A stretch of 44,117 bases of DNA from CAMCYM01 sp964405405 (GCA_964405405.1 CAYONT010000014.1:1-44117), one strand, 5' to 3'; shown: positions 7,469 through 16,504, counted from the stretch's first letter. The notes: a model not told the origin generated them from the sequence alone. Program-made: numbers and translations.

Positions 7469-9046
7469 ATGGCAGATATCAACCCAGCAGAGGTTACATC
7501 GATTCTTCGGGAACAACTTTCCGGGATCAAGACCGCACAGCAACTCGAAGAGGTCGGCACGGTTCTCCAAGTAGGGGACGGCATTGCGCGCATCTACGGC
7601 CTGACAAACGTTCAATCCGGTGAACTCATCGAGTTTGAGAACGGAGTTCGGGGCATCGCATTGAACCTTGAGGAGGACAATGTGGGTGCAGTATTGTTGC
7701 AGCCCTCTGGTGATCTCCGCGAGGGTGCGACGGTACGCAGGACCGGTCGCATCGCTTCGGTCAAGGCCGGCGAAGGCATGTTGGGCCGCGTGGTAAACAC
7801 CCTGGGCGAGCCCATCGACGGCAAGGGCCCAATCGGTGGAACCTTGTATGAAATGCCACTGGAGCGGAAGGCACCAGGGGTTATTTACCGCCAGCCGGTA
7901 GCCGAGCCCCTGCAGACAGGCATCAAGGCCATTGATGCCATGATTCCCATCGGCCGGGGCCAGCGTGAGTTGATCATCGGCGACCGCCAAACTGGAAAAA
8001 CCACGGTAGCCATCGACACAATCCTGAATCAGAAGGAATTCTATGAGGCAGGGGAACCCGTGTTCTGCATTTATGTGGCGATTGGTCAAAAGGGCTCCAC
8101 GGTTGCAGGCATCCTGAAAACCTTAGAAGACAACGGAGCGTTGCCTTACACGGTGATTGTCGCTGCAACGGCATCTGATCCAGCGCCGCTTCAGTTCTAT
8201 GCTCCGTTCACAGGGGCAGCGATTGGGGAGTTTTTCCGGGACACCGGTCGTCCAGCCTTGGTGGTTTATGATGACTTGTCCAAGCAGGCTGTAGCGTACC
8301 GAGAGGTTTCTTTGCTGTTGCGTCGCCCGCCAGGCCGGGAAGCATACCCAGGAGATGTTTTTTACCTCCACAGCCGTTTGCTGGAGCGCGCGGCCAAGGT
8401 CATTGGAGAAGACTCCATTGCCCGCGAGATGAATGACCTCCCGGACTCGCTGAAGCCCGTGGTCAAAGGAGGAGGTTCATTGACGGCATTGCCCATCATT
8501 GAAACCCAAGCAGGGGACGTTTCGGCGTACATCCCGACCAACGTCATTTCCATCACGGATGGTCAGATTTTCTTGGAGAGCAATTTGTTCTTGAGCGGTG
8601 TGCGTCCTGCGATCAACGTGGGGATTTCGGTAAGTCGGGTAGGGGGCTCTGCACAAATCAAGTCGATGAAGAAGGTGGCGGGTACATTGAAGTTGGACCA
8701 GGCACAGTACCGAGAGCTCGAGGCGTTCGCGAAGTTTGGTTCTGACTTAGACGAGGCCACGAAAGCGGTTCTTGGAAAGGGGGAACGGAACGTCGAGATT
8801 TTGAAGCAAGACCAGAATTCACCCATGACGGTGGAGGAACAGATTGCCATCATCTATTGTGGAACGAATAACTTGCTGCGGAACGTACCGGTAAACAAGG
8901 TTCGCGCTTTTGAGCGGGATTACCTGGACTTGCTCCGCGCTAAGCATCCACAAGTATTGGCTGATTTGAAGGCTGGGAAGTATGGCGATGCCCAAACTGA
9001 CACCTTGGCCTCAGTGGCGAAGGAAGTGGCGGCACAATACGCATAA
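7469..9046 (+). CDS. atpA: ATP synthase F1 subunit alpha
   Basis: A 525-residue regulatory and structural subunit of the catalytic hexamer. The N-terminal beta-barrel carries VGDGIARIYGL; the nucleotide-binding domain has the P-loop GDRQTGKT (residues 171-178), and ISITDGQIFLESNLF and RPAINVGISVSRVGG follow. Length and order are standard. The alpha subunit binds ATP without turning it over; catalysis needs beta, whose gene (atpD) is not in this window. Confidence 0.98.
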   Translation: MADINPAEVTSILREQLSGIKTAQQLEEVGTVLQVGDGIARIYGLTNVQSGELIEFENGVRGIALNLEEDNVGAVLLQPSGDLREGATVRRTGRIASVKAGEGMLGRVVNTLGEPIDGKGPIGGTLYEMPLERKAPGVIYRQPVAEPLQTGIKAIDAMIPIGRGQRELIIGDRQTGKTTVAIDTILNQKEFYEAGEPVFCIYVAIGQKGSTVAGILKTLEDNGALPYTVIVAATASDPAPLQFYAPFTGAAIGEFFRDTGRPALVVYDDLSKQAVAYREVSLLLRRPPGREAYPGDVFYLHSRLLERAAKVIGEDSIAREMNDLPDSLKPVVKGGGSLTALPIIETQAGDVSAYIPTNVISITDGQIFLESNLFLSGVRPAINVGISVSRVGGSAQIKSMKKVAGTLKLDQAQYRELEAFAKFGSDLDEATKAVLGKGERNVEILKQDQNSPMTVEEQIAIIYCGTNNLLRNVPVNKVRAFERDYLDLLRAKHPQVLADLKAGKYGDAQTDTLASVAKEVAAQYA

Positions 9047-9054
9047 CCAAAGAG

Positions 9055-9933
9055 ATGGCTGGCGGACTCAAAGAGGTTAGGGAGCGGATTGCATCGGTGC
9101 AAAACACCATGCAAATCACATCTGCTATGAAGATGGTTTCGGTTGCCAAATTGCGGCGCGCCCAGGAAGCCATCACGCGGATGCGGCCCTATGCTGAAAA
9201 GCTTCAGACGGTGTTGGCAAACGCCAGTGCCACGATGGAGCCGGGCACCAGCTTGTACGCCACACAACGACCGGTCAAAAGGGTTCTCTTGGTGGTCATT
9301 ACCTCGAACCGGGGTTTGTGCGGGGGCTTCAACAACAATGCCATCAAGGAAGCGAATGTGGCCATGAGCCAGGAGGGCGTTCATTTTGAAGTTCTCCCCC
9401 TCGGAAAAAAGGCATATGATGCATTTCGTCGGCGTGAAGAATTGGCTCCCAAGGGTTTTCCTTCGGATGCTTGGCAGCTATTTGATCACTTGAGTTTTCG
9501 GTCCGTCCAAGATTTGGGAGAGGTCATACTCCGGCGGTTTGCTGCGGGTGAATTGGACGGTGTACGGTTGATTTACAACAAGTTTGTGAATGCAGCTGTG
9601 CAGCTCCCAACCAATGAGCAAATGTTGCCATTGGAATCCGGTACAGGTGGAACGGTTGCGGAAACAACAGGGGTCGAATACATCTTCGAGCCATCCCGTG
9701 AAGAAATCGTGGAACGCATCATCCCCAACTCGTTGATGGTGCAGTTTTATAAGGCGGTGCTGGATAGTCACGCCTCTGAGCATGGCGCCCGGATGACAGC
9801 GATGCACCAAGCCACAGAGAACGCAGGGGATTTGTTGCGTGACTTGCGCATCAGCTATAACAAGGCACGCCAGGCAGCCATCACCACTGAGATTCTGGAG
9901 ATTGTAGCCGGATCGGAGGCCCTGGAGGGTTGA
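9055..9933 (+). CDS. atpG: ATP synthase F1 subunit gamma
   Basis: A 292-residue rotor shaft subunit. The N-terminus (LKEVRERIASVQNTMQITSAM, then KMVSVAKLRRAQ) and the C-terminus (HGARMTAMHQATENAGDLL, ending in TTEILEIVAGSEAL) are the conserved coiled-coil ends that pass through the alpha/beta ring. It starts 8 nt after atpA. In many bacteria atpD and atpC follow; here a histidine kinase gene follows instead, agreeing with the Bacteroidota habit of keeping atpDC elsewhere. Confidence 0.97.
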   Translation: MAGGLKEVRERIASVQNTMQITSAMKMVSVAKLRRAQEAITRMRPYAEKLQTVLANASATMEPGTSLYATQRPVKRVLLVVITSNRGLCGGFNNNAIKEANVAMSQEGVHFEVLPLGKKAYDAFRRREELAPKGFPSDAWQLFDHLSFRSVQDLGEVILRRFAAGELDGVRLIYNKFVNAAVQLPTNEQMLPLESGTGGTVAETTGVEYIFEPSREEIVERIIPNSLMVQFYKAVLDSHASEHGARMTAMHQATENAGDLLRDLRISYNKARQAAITTEILEIVAGSEALEG

Positions 9934-9946
9934 GGCTTTTCGTGCG

Positions 9947-9954
9947 TAGCTTTC
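9947..9954 (+). promoter_or_regulatory. -7-like box 4 nt before the histidine kinase start
   Basis: TAGCTTTC, one mismatch from TAnnTTTG, ends 4 nt before GTG 9959. A TTG lies 14 nt upstream of it (9930-9932), shorter than the usual spacer. Confidence 0.35.
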
Positions 9955-9958
9955 TGCC

Positions 9959-11428
9959 GTGAGCATCAGACTACGCGTATACTTGTCCATGTTGTTGTTG
10001 CTGGTCTGTTCCTTGTTGGGGACGGGCTACGTGGCGTTTCGGTACACCTTGAAGCAAGAAGAGGTGTACAATCAACAGCGCCTGGAACGCAAGGAACAAG
10101 CGGTGCAAAGAAGCATGCAGTGGGTGCTGGAGCAATGGTCAGGAACACTCACAGATTCCATCATTCCCGTGTTGTTTTCGGACAAGATTTGCGAGCTGTC
10201 GGATGTCCATGGGTTGGATATCGCCCTCTACAGTCCTGAAGGGGAGTTGCTCATCAGCTCGGTTCCGGGCAAACCATCTGACTCGACGGCTCGGATGGAA
10301 GTTCCGGCAGTGGTGTTGTCCAGTTTGGCCGCCGGATCATCGCGGGAAGAGGGGGAGGACTTGGATTTCGGTAAGTACGTACAGGCCTATTGGAATCACT
10401 TCGATGCCGAGGGAACTGTGGCCACGGTGGTGAACGTTCGGTATGAGAAGCGACCGCTAGATGGCGGGGGATTTTGGATGTTTTTCAGGCAACTGGCCCC
10501 AGTTTACGGCATGCTTTTCCTCGCGACAAGTGCATTGGGGTTGCTGTTGACAAGGGCCATTGTAGGTCCTTTGCGTGCCTTGCGTGCTGGCATGCAGTCC
10601 CTGGACTTGCAGGGTCCTATGGTGCCCCTGGTTTATCCCCACCGGGACGCCATCGGCCAATTGGTGATGGAGTACAACCGTCTGCAACGAGAACTGCAGG
10701 AACGGGTGGAGCAGTTGGCGAAGCAGGAGCGAGAGGGCGCTTGGCGGGAAATGGCCATCCAGGTGGCACATGAAGTGAAGAACCCCCTCACGCCGATGTT
10801 GTTGGGAGTGCAGCAACTCGAAAGGGCGCACAGGGATGGCCATCCGGACTTTGACCATCGACTTCAGCGGTTCGCAGAAATGGCCCGTACGCAAATCCAA
10901 GCGCTCTCCCAGATTGCGGAGGATTTTCGGAATGTTTCGCAATGGGAAGCATTGCATTTGCAGCATTCGGAGTTGATCAGTAGCCTCAAGCGGAGCACCG
11001 ACTTGTTCTTGCTCAGCAGCCATTCCATCGAATGGAGCTTTCAGTTGCCGGAAGCGCCGTTGCAGGTTTGGGCTTCTCCGCCGCACTTGACCCGGGTGTT
11101 CAACAATCTGTTGAACAATGCGCTAGAGGCAATAGCAGAGGCGGAGGATAATCGCTCGGGAAAAGTGGACATCGAAGTGGTGTTGCTGGAGACCACCTGC
11201 GAGGTGCGCATCGCAGACAACGGCGTGGGGATCCCTCCGGAACGATTGGGTCGCATTTTCGATCCACATTTCACCACCAAGGCCCAAGGTACCGGTCTGG
11301 GGCTCGCCATGGTGCAGGCCATCATGACCCAGATGGGAGGCAACATAGGGGTCCATTCCGTGTTGGGGCAAGGATCGGTCTTCACGATGACCCTGAAGCG
11401 CGCCCCTGAGACGGACGGTTTGGCCTAA
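9959..11428 (+). CDS. NtrY-like sensor histidine kinase
   Basis: A 489-residue membrane kinase with GTG start. Membrane helices at about residues 6-28 and 180-202 enclose a roughly 150-residue extracytoplasmic sensor domain of unknown ligand. A HAMP-like linker (LTRAIVGPLRALRAGM) follows, then the phosphoacceptor site AIQVAHEVKNPLTPM with His271, and an ATPase domain with N box NNLLNNALEAI, G1 ADNGVGIP and G2 GTGLGLAM. The W-R-E-M-A-x-Q-V-A-H-E-x-K-N-P-L-T-P pattern is typical of NtrY-like kinases. No response regulator gene adjoins it, so the partner is encoded elsewhere. Its stop codon TAA overlaps a TTTGGCCT copy, and its end overlaps the convergent gene by 4 nt. Confidence 0.9.
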   Translation: MSIRLRVYLSMLLLLVCSLLGTGYVAFRYTLKQEEVYNQQRLERKEQAVQRSMQWVLEQWSGTLTDSIIPVLFSDKICELSDVHGLDIALYSPEGELLISSVPGKPSDSTARMEVPAVVLSSLAAGSSREEGEDLDFGKYVQAYWNHFDAEGTVATVVNVRYEKRPLDGGGFWMFFRQLAPVYGMLFLATSALGLLLTRAIVGPLRALRAGMQSLDLQGPMVPLVYPHRDAIGQLVMEYNRLQRELQERVEQLAKQEREGAWREMAIQVAHEVKNPLTPMLLGVQQLERAHRDGHPDFDHRLQRFAEMARTQIQALSQIAEDFRNVSQWEALHLQHSELISSLKRSTDLFLLSSHSIEWSFQLPEAPLQVWASPPHLTRVFNNLLNNALEAIAEAEDNRSGKVDIEVVLLETTCEVRIADNGVGIPPERLGRIFDPHFTTKAQGTGLGLAMVQAIMTQMGGNIGVHSVLGQGSVFTMTLKRAPETDGLA

Positions 11429-12405
11429 AAAACGAATCCGACGCCCGAAACGAGGTAGGACCTACCCGAGATCGGATTTGCACCTTTATCGATGAGATAA
11501 TCGACCCAGGTGCCGGACGGAGCCGTGATCCAAGCGCCTTCCAAGCTCCATACCAAGTGACGTCCCCGGCAGGTGACGAGGCCGGAGAAGTGCTGACCGC
11601 CATGGAAACGCGCCCCTTCAGCGATGGAAACCGTTGGATTCTCAAACCGAACATTGCGTTGGTTGTGGGTGTCGAAGATGCGCTTCCCCATCCCCAGAGG
11701 GAGGCGGTGGAGCGCTTGGATGCCCCAAACCGGGTTCAATTGCTTGCCCACGCCCCATTCGAGATAGGGCATTTCGATCCGTTCGGGCATCACTGGACGA
11801 TCGTTGTCAGGCCAGTACCACGAATTGTAGATGTTCCGCAGTCGCGCAAAATCGTCTAAGTAGCTAACCCACCGGAGTTCATCGCTTTGGAAACCGGCCG
11901 TGGTGGCCCCGTCGGACAAGGTGCCCTCCACGTACCCAAAGACCGGCGTCATGCCGGTTCCCACGGTGAGGGTGATGGGAATGAGTTCTTCTGCGACCCA
12001 ACTGATCCTCACGCCCCGGGGTCTACCTGCCGCCCCGAGGGAGGGAAGGCTACCCTGCAGCGGACCATATTGCATAGGGTACAAGTGGTTTTCCACTTGG
12101 TTGGGCCCCCATTCGGGGTGCGTTTTCTCCACCACGTCCCGGATGGACTGGAAGTTGGAGCGGGTATCGAAAGACTCCAAAAGGCTCCAAGAGAAATGAA
12201 AAGTCACGGTGAACCCCTTTTGCGTGGCCTTCGACACGAAGATGGAATCCTGCAGGGCCTCGTATTGTGACCACAGCGAGGGCCGCACCGTAGGTTCAGG
12301 GCCCGTGAACATGCCCTCATTCAGCCGTTGACCGGCCAAATCCAGCACCCCAAAAAGCCCGAGCAAACCGAGCCAAACCAGCGGCGCAAGAATCCTGGCC
12401 TTCAT
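11425..12405 (-). CDS. Uncharacterised exported protein, probable outer membrane beta-barrel
   Basis: A 326-residue protein of no family I recognise. It has an N-terminal hydrophobic segment (ILAPLVWLGLLGLFGVLDLAG, given as residues 4-24) that may be a signal peptide or anchor, then aromatic, beta-rich sequence. It ends GRSYLVSGVGFVF, and a terminal phenylalanine after alternating residues is typical of outer membrane barrels. Trp and Tyr are abundant (NIYNSWYWPDNDRP, YLEWGVGKQLNP). Its ATG overlaps the TGA of the upstream lipoprotein gene (ATGA), so it is the last gene of a coupled trio with the lipoprotein and a KynB-like cyclase. The barrel call is inference from composition and the C-terminus. 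Confidence 0.6.
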   Translation of the reverse strand: MKARILAPLVWLGLLGLFGVLDLAGQRLNEGMFTGPEPTVRPSLWSQYEALQDSIFVSKATQKGFTVTFHFSWSLLESFDTRSNFQSIRDVVEKTHPEWGPNQVENHLYPMQYGPLQGSLPSLGAAGRPRGVRISWVAEELIPITLTVGTGMTPVFGYVEGTLSDGATTAGFQSDELRWVSYLDDFARLRNIYNSWYWPDNDRPVMPERIEMPYLEWGVGKQLNPVWGIQALHRLPLGMGKRIFDTHNQRNVRFENPTVSIAEGARFHGGQHFSGLVTCRGRHLVWSLEGAWITAPSGTWVDYLIDKGANPISGRSYLVSGVGFVF

Positions 12406-12821
12406 TGGAATTCGAATTTGCCACCAAATCCGGCCACTTGGCAGGTGGTGGTGGTGACGAACAGTCCACGGCGCTCTTGGACGATGAACTTCGGGTTCAC
12501 CAAGACATCGAAGTCTGTGCCTTGCAGCGCCTTGGCGACCGCAGCCGTCTTTTCAGAGCGACCAGGACCCCGTCCGAAATCCATGGCTGGATACACCGCA
12601 TGCACCCGTTCTTCGCGCTTGAATACCCCCAAGATGACCGTTGTTTTTGCCACACCTAGGAGGGTGCGGGTGGTGTCTACTTGAACATCCACTTGAATGG
12701 GGGCAATGTCGAGGACCACCCGGCCCTCAGCGACTTTTGCACTCCGGTGGGTCGATGTACAACCCGCCAGGGCCGCAGCCAAAAACCCGAGAATCAGGGC
12801 GTTTGATAGGTTTGGTTTCAT
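12402..12821 (-). CDS. Small lipoprotein of unknown function
   Basis: A 139-residue protein starting at ATG 12821, which places a signal peptide and lipobox correctly (LAGC, C21). The mature part has two beta-rich segments (VVLDIAPIQVDVQVDTTRTLL and FDVLVNPKFIVQERRGLF) around a short helical part with KTAAVAKALQGTDFD. I do not recognise the family; the pattern 'x-D-x-L-V-N-P-x-F' followed by a GxGG near the end resembles small Bacteroidota envelope lipoproteins. Both ends overlap neighbours by ATGA, so the three genes are probably translated in tandem. Confidence 0.75.
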   Translation of the reverse strand: MKPNLSNALILGFLAAALAGCTSTHRSAKVAEGRVVLDIAPIQVDVQVDTTRTLLGVAKTTVILGVFKREERVHAVYPAMDFGRGPGRSEKTAAVAKALQGTDFDVLVNPKFIVQERRGLFVTTTTCQVAGFGGKFEFQ

Positions 12822-13615
12822 GCTGGAATGGATTTGGCACAAGGAAAAAGCAAAGGACGGCTCGGCGTGGCGTCATTTTCGAACGCAGCCGTCTGCAGAT
12901 TGAGAAGATACAGGCCGTCTGGAACGTCATTGGGCACGTACAAGAACTCTGTGATCGTCGCGTGAAATCGCGGTGCATCCGGCACGCACCAGAAAGCATG
13001 GTGCCCTGCGAGCACCCCGCCGTCCCGCTCCCGGTCTACGCTTGGAAGGTCCGTGAGCAAGTGGTCTACCCCTGCGGCCGCCCAACCCGCTAGCACCCCC
13101 GCTTCGAAGTACGCGGGATTCGTGTCCGACCAATTGCGCCGTGCCTTTCCACCCTCATTGGGCAGCGTGCGAACCGCTACAGCCGGGGGCATCGGCGCAT
13201 CGCTCGGCAGACCCAAGGCCTCCCACGCCGCCCCAACCGCACGCTGTACAGCCCCCTGCCCGAGCACATGGTCACCGTCCGCAAGCACGTCAGGCACGAC
13301 CGACACCAAGAGACAAGGAATCCACGCTGGGATCCGGCATGCGTTCACCGAATGCACCTCCTGCGTGATGTGCCCGAGACATTCGGTGTGGGTTCCGTGA
13401 CCGTGGGGGTTGAAGGCCAAATCCCGAAAATTCACCGCCCCTCCCTCGGCCACCGCCCCGACGAACCCATTCGCCCGAACCGGCTCAAACCGGGGCGCCT
13501 CGACGTACCAAGCCCGCGGCCCCACGGGCCCAACCGCACAGGATGCATCCACGGGTGCATCCACCACCACCTCCCACCGCCACCCGGCCCAAACGAAAGA
13601 AAACTGAGGCATCAT
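12818..13615 (-). CDS. KynB-like metal-dependent cyclase/amidohydrolase
   Basis: A 265-residue protein of the cyclase (kynurenine formamidase-like) family. The metal site motif appears as NPHGHGTHTECLGH, with the HxGTHxE-type arrangement and a later His. A second conserved stretch is AGVDHLLTDLPSVDRERDGG. KynB hydrolyses N-formylkynurenine, but this family includes other hydrolases and dehydratases and no other tryptophan-degradation gene is near, so the substrate is open. The ATG-ATG start (13615) follows a TATCTTCG box by 6 nt; an extension to 13696 is possible but runs through the preceding gene's terminator. First gene of an ATGA-coupled trio with a lipoprotein and a putative barrel. Confidence 0.8.
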   Translation of the reverse strand: MMPQFSFVWAGWRWEVVVDAPVDASCAVGPVGPRAWYVEAPRFEPVRANGFVGAVAEGGAVNFRDLAFNPHGHGTHTECLGHITQEVHSVNACRIPAWIPCLLVSVVPDVLADGDHVLGQGAVQRAVGAAWEALGLPSDAPMPPAVAVRTLPNEGGKARRNWSDTNPAYFEAGVLAGWAAAGVDHLLTDLPSVDRERDGGVLAGHHAFWCVPDAPRFHATITEFLYVPNDVPDGLYLLNLQTAAFENDATPSRPLLFPCAKSIPA

Positions 13616-13621
13616 CGGCGC

Positions 13622-13629
13622 CGAAGATA
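13622..13629 (-). promoter_or_regulatory. -7-like box upstream of the cyclase gene
   Basis: TATCTTCG on the minus strand, one mismatch from TAnnTTTG, 6 nt before the first ATG. No clear TTG at -33. Confidence 0.35.
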
Positions 13630-13659
13630 ACCCTGCCCAAGTGAACCCCCGCCGTGGGC

Positions 13660-13690
13660 AAAAAAAAAGGGCGACCCGCGGGCCGCCCTT
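13660..13690 (-). terminator. Rho-independent terminator after the outer membrane protein gene
   Basis: On the minus strand an AAGGGCG / CGCCCTT stem (13667-13690) with a GC-rich inner loop that can extend the stem is followed by a run of nine T (A on the plus strand, 13660-13668). It lies 20 nt beyond the stop codon at 13710 and separates that gene from the cyclase operon. Confidence 0.8.
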
Positions 13691-13709
13691 CTTCATCGGA
13701 ATCTTCAGA

Positions 13710-14474
13710 TCAACGAATCAGGAAACCCACGCGCAAAGACGCCTGGTAGTTGTTTCCGATTTCGCGCATGCCCAGGTGACCCGTGTCCACATCGCCCACG
13801 ATGGCCACCGGAGCATCAGCCGTAGAGGCTTGGCCGGTTGCGAGGTTGAAGGCCACCAAGTCACTGATTTCCAAGGTGTAGTCCGTAACATTCATCTTTC
13901 CAAACCCGAAGCCAGCCTCGAAACCGAGGTACATCGCATCCGTGAAGTAGAAATCAGCACCCGTAACCAAGTTCAGACCGAAGGCATTGTAACCCTGCTT
14001 CTCTTTCACCGACCACAGCACGTTCTTCTCGAGGTTGCCGATTTGGTTGATGTCGTTTGCACTCCAGAACTCCTCCTCGTAGGTATCGTTTCCGGCGAGC
14101 ACATAGGCTTCCAAACCGAAGTAAGGAGAAACCCGGTCCGTTCCGTCCCAGTGCCACTCCAAACCGGGAGCGATTCCGAAGGAGGTGGAACCCGTATATC
14201 CCAACAACTGTGGGCTGATGGGGTTCTCAGAAGACAAGTCGCCCTCTTGTGCGAGCACGTCTGTGTCGAGGGTGTTGTTCAACAGGAAGGACAAGCGGAA
14301 TGCCCGGGTTTCGTCCATAAAATTCCGGTACTTGATGACCGTGCCATCGATGGGCGCACCGCTGAAGGGCGTGAACGCCACCTCGATGTTGTGCTCACCA
14401 CCCATTTGCTTTTGCGCCTGAGCGCCGAGCGTGACACAAGCGGTCAACGCGAGGAGAAAGGTAACTTTCTTCAT
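13710..14474 (-). CDS. Outer membrane beta-barrel protein, hypothetical
   Basis: A 254-residue protein with a clean signal peptide (MKKVTFLLALTACVTLGAQA, cleavage near residue 20) followed by alternating hydrophobic strands and a C-terminal NYQASLRVGFLIR strand, as in the small OmpA-like/porin-family barrels of Bacteroidota. No peptidoglycan-binding domain is present. Function unknown. It lies 117 bp after glmS, behind a weak AATTTTTG -7 box (14514-14521, minus), and is followed by a strong terminator, so it probably forms its own transcription unit. A TTTGGCCT 8-mer copy adjoins the promoter box. Confidence 0.8.
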   Translation of the reverse strand: MKKVTFLLALTACVTLGAQAQKQMGGEHNIEVAFTPFSGAPIDGTVIKYRNFMDETRAFRLSFLLNNTLDTDVLAQEGDLSSENPISPQLLGYTGSTSFGIAPGLEWHWDGTDRVSPYFGLEAYVLAGNDTYEEEFWSANDINQIGNLEKNVLWSVKEKQGYNAFGLNLVTGADFYFTDAMYLGFEAGFGFGKMNVTDYTLEISDLVAFNLATGQASTADAPVAIVGDVDTGHLGMREIGNNYQASLRVGFLIR

Positions 14475-14591
14475 TTGAGATTGGATTTTAGGTAAATCTT
14501 GGGCGCAAGAACGCAAAAATTTGGCCTGCACACATGACCGGCTTGGGAGTTTAACCAAATCGAGTTGTGGAAAACTCAGGCCCACTGCAGT

Positions 14592-16439
14592 TCATTCCAC
14601 TGTCACGCTCTTCGCCAGGTTCCTGGGCTGGTCCACATTGCATCCACGCAGGACTGCGATGTGGTAGCTCAGAAGCTGCAGGGGAATGACGGACAACAAT
14701 GGAACCAAGGATTGATCACAGGCGGGCAGCTCGACGACGAACTCGGCCATGGGACCCACCACCGTATCCCCTTCCGTGACCACGGCGATCAGGCGTCCAC
14801 CTCGGGCCTTGACCTCTTGGATGTTGGAGACCACCTTTTCATACACATCATCGGCTGTGGCAATGAACACCACGGGCATGTCCGCGTCGATGAGGGCAAT
14901 GGGCCCGTGTTTCATTTCCGCGGCGGGATAGCCCTCAGCATGGATATAGCTGATTTCCTTCAACTTGAGTGCGCCCTCCAAGGCAACAGGGAAGTTGAGA
15001 CCTCGGCCCAGGTACAGGGCATTCGTGGATTCGTGGAAAGCCACGGCGATCTCCCGGATGAGGTCGTCTTGCGCGAGCACCCGCTCCACCTTCTCTGGCA
15101 GCGCCGCCATTTCTTGCAGCAGGGCATGGTAACGCGCACCATCCAACGTCCCCTTGCGGCGTCCGATGAGGAGCGCCATGGAGGCCAAAACAGCCACCTG
15201 GGCCGTGAACGCCTTGGTGGACGCCACGCCGATTTCGGGGCCCGCATGGGTGTAGGCACCGCTGTCTGTCTCCCGGGAGATGCTGGAACCCACCACATTG
15301 CAAACCCCAAAGACATGCGCGCCTTGCTGTCGGGCCATCCGAAGGGCCGCTAGGGTGTCCGCCGTTTCCCCGCTTTGGGAGATGGCGATCACCACATCGG
15401 TAGGCCGAATGATGGGATTGCGGTACCGGAACTCTGAAGCATACTCCACCTCCACCGGCACCCGGGTGAATTCCTCCAGCAGGTATTCCGCCACCAGCCC
15501 GGCATGCCAACTCGTCCCGCACGCCACGATGATGAAACGCTCCGCTTGGCTCCAACGCTCCCAATGCCCATCGATCCCCGCCATCTTGATTTCCCCCCAC
15601 TCCAAACTGAGCCTTCCCCGAATGGAGTCGAGGATGGACCGGGGTTGTTCGAAGATCTCCTTCAACATGAAATGCGGGTACCCGCCCTTCTCCAGCGACT
15701 CGATTTGCAGCTCCAGCTCCGTGATGGCCGGGACGACTTCGTCGTTGGCAATGGTGCGTATGAGCAATCCAGCGGTGCGGCTGACCCGCGCCACCTCCTC
15801 GTCATCCATGTACACCACGTTGCTGGTGTACTCCACGATGGGCGTGGCATCCGATGCGATGAAAAACTCACGGTCCTTCCCCAATCCGATTACCATCGGG
15901 CTCGATTTCCGGGCAGCGATGAGCTCTTGGTCATTTTCCCGGTCCATCACCACAATGGCATAGGCCCCTTGCACCTCTTTCAAGGCCAAACGAACCGCGT
16001 CAAAAAGCTCCGTCCCCGTGGTCCGCTGAACCTCCTCGATGAGATGCACCAACACCTCCGTATCGGTCTCGCTCACAAAGGTGTGCCCCCGCAGTTCCAA
16101 GCTCTGCTTGAGGATGTGGTAATTCTCGATGATCCCATTGTGGATGAGGGCGAGCCGGCCATCACCCGACATGTGCGGGTGGGCATTCAGGTCGCTGGGG
16201 GCACCGTGTGTGGCCCACCGTGTGTGCCCGATTCCGATGTGACCCGCCGGCACATGGTCCCCCACGTGGTCCAGCAAATCCTGCACCTTCCCCTTTTTCT
16301 TTTCCAACTGAAACAACGTACCATCCTCCACCGTGGCGATGCCGGCGCTGTCATACCCTCGGTATTCAAGCCGCTGCAAACCTTTGATGAGGATGGGGAA
16401 AGCTGGCCGATTGCCCAAAAACCCTACGATACCGCACAT
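14592..16439 (-). CDS. glmS: Glutamine-fructose-6-phosphate aminotransferase (isomerizing)
   Basis: A 615-residue enzyme making glucosamine-6-phosphate from fructose-6-phosphate and glutamine, the first step to UDP-GlcNAc for peptidoglycan and lipid A. The N-terminal class II glutamine amidotransferase domain starts MCGIVGFLG, with Cys2 the nucleophile after Met removal, and has GHTRWATHG. Two SIS domains follow (ACGTSWHAGL, ISQSGETADTLAAL, and later YLGRGLNFPVALEGALKLKE). The C-terminus PRNLAKSVTVE is the conserved sugar-isomerase tail. Length normal. It is downstream of the DUF4270 gene, an order common in Bacteroidota. No riboswitch-like leader was recognised in the 65-nt gap. Confidence 0.98.
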   Translation of the reverse strand: MCGIVGFLGNRPAFPILIKGLQRLEYRGYDSAGIATVEDGTLFQLEKKKGKVQDLLDHVGDHVPAGHIGIGHTRWATHGAPSDLNAHPHMSGDGRLALIHNGIIENYHILKQSLELRGHTFVSETDTEVLVHLIEEVQRTTGTELFDAVRLALKEVQGAYAIVVMDRENDQELIAARKSSPMVIGLGKDREFFIASDATPIVEYTSNVVYMDDEEVARVSRTAGLLIRTIANDEVVPAITELELQIESLEKGGYPHFMLKEIFEQPRSILDSIRGRLSLEWGEIKMAGIDGHWERWSQAERFIIVACGTSWHAGLVAEYLLEEFTRVPVEVEYASEFRYRNPIIRPTDVVIAISQSGETADTLAALRMARQQGAHVFGVCNVVGSSISRETDSGAYTHAGPEIGVASTKAFTAQVAVLASMALLIGRRKGTLDGARYHALLQEMAALPEKVERVLAQDDLIREIAVAFHESTNALYLGRGLNFPVALEGALKLKEISYIHAEGYPAAEMKHGPIALIDADMPVVFIATADDVYEKVVSNIQEVKARGGRLIAVVTEGDTVVGPMAEFVVELPACDQSLVPLLSVIPLQLLSYHIAVLRGCNVDQPRNLAKSVTVE

Positions 16440-16504
16440 GCTGGAAAATGTTTTGTGTTGGAAAAGAAGTCACGCCAAATTACGGCAACCCCCTGTCAGG
16501 TCCG

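Noticed and set aside
16440..16504. glmS ribozyme/riboswitch upstream of glmS
   Set aside because: The 65-nt gap is too short and shows no glmS ribozyme core; that element is a Gram-positive feature.
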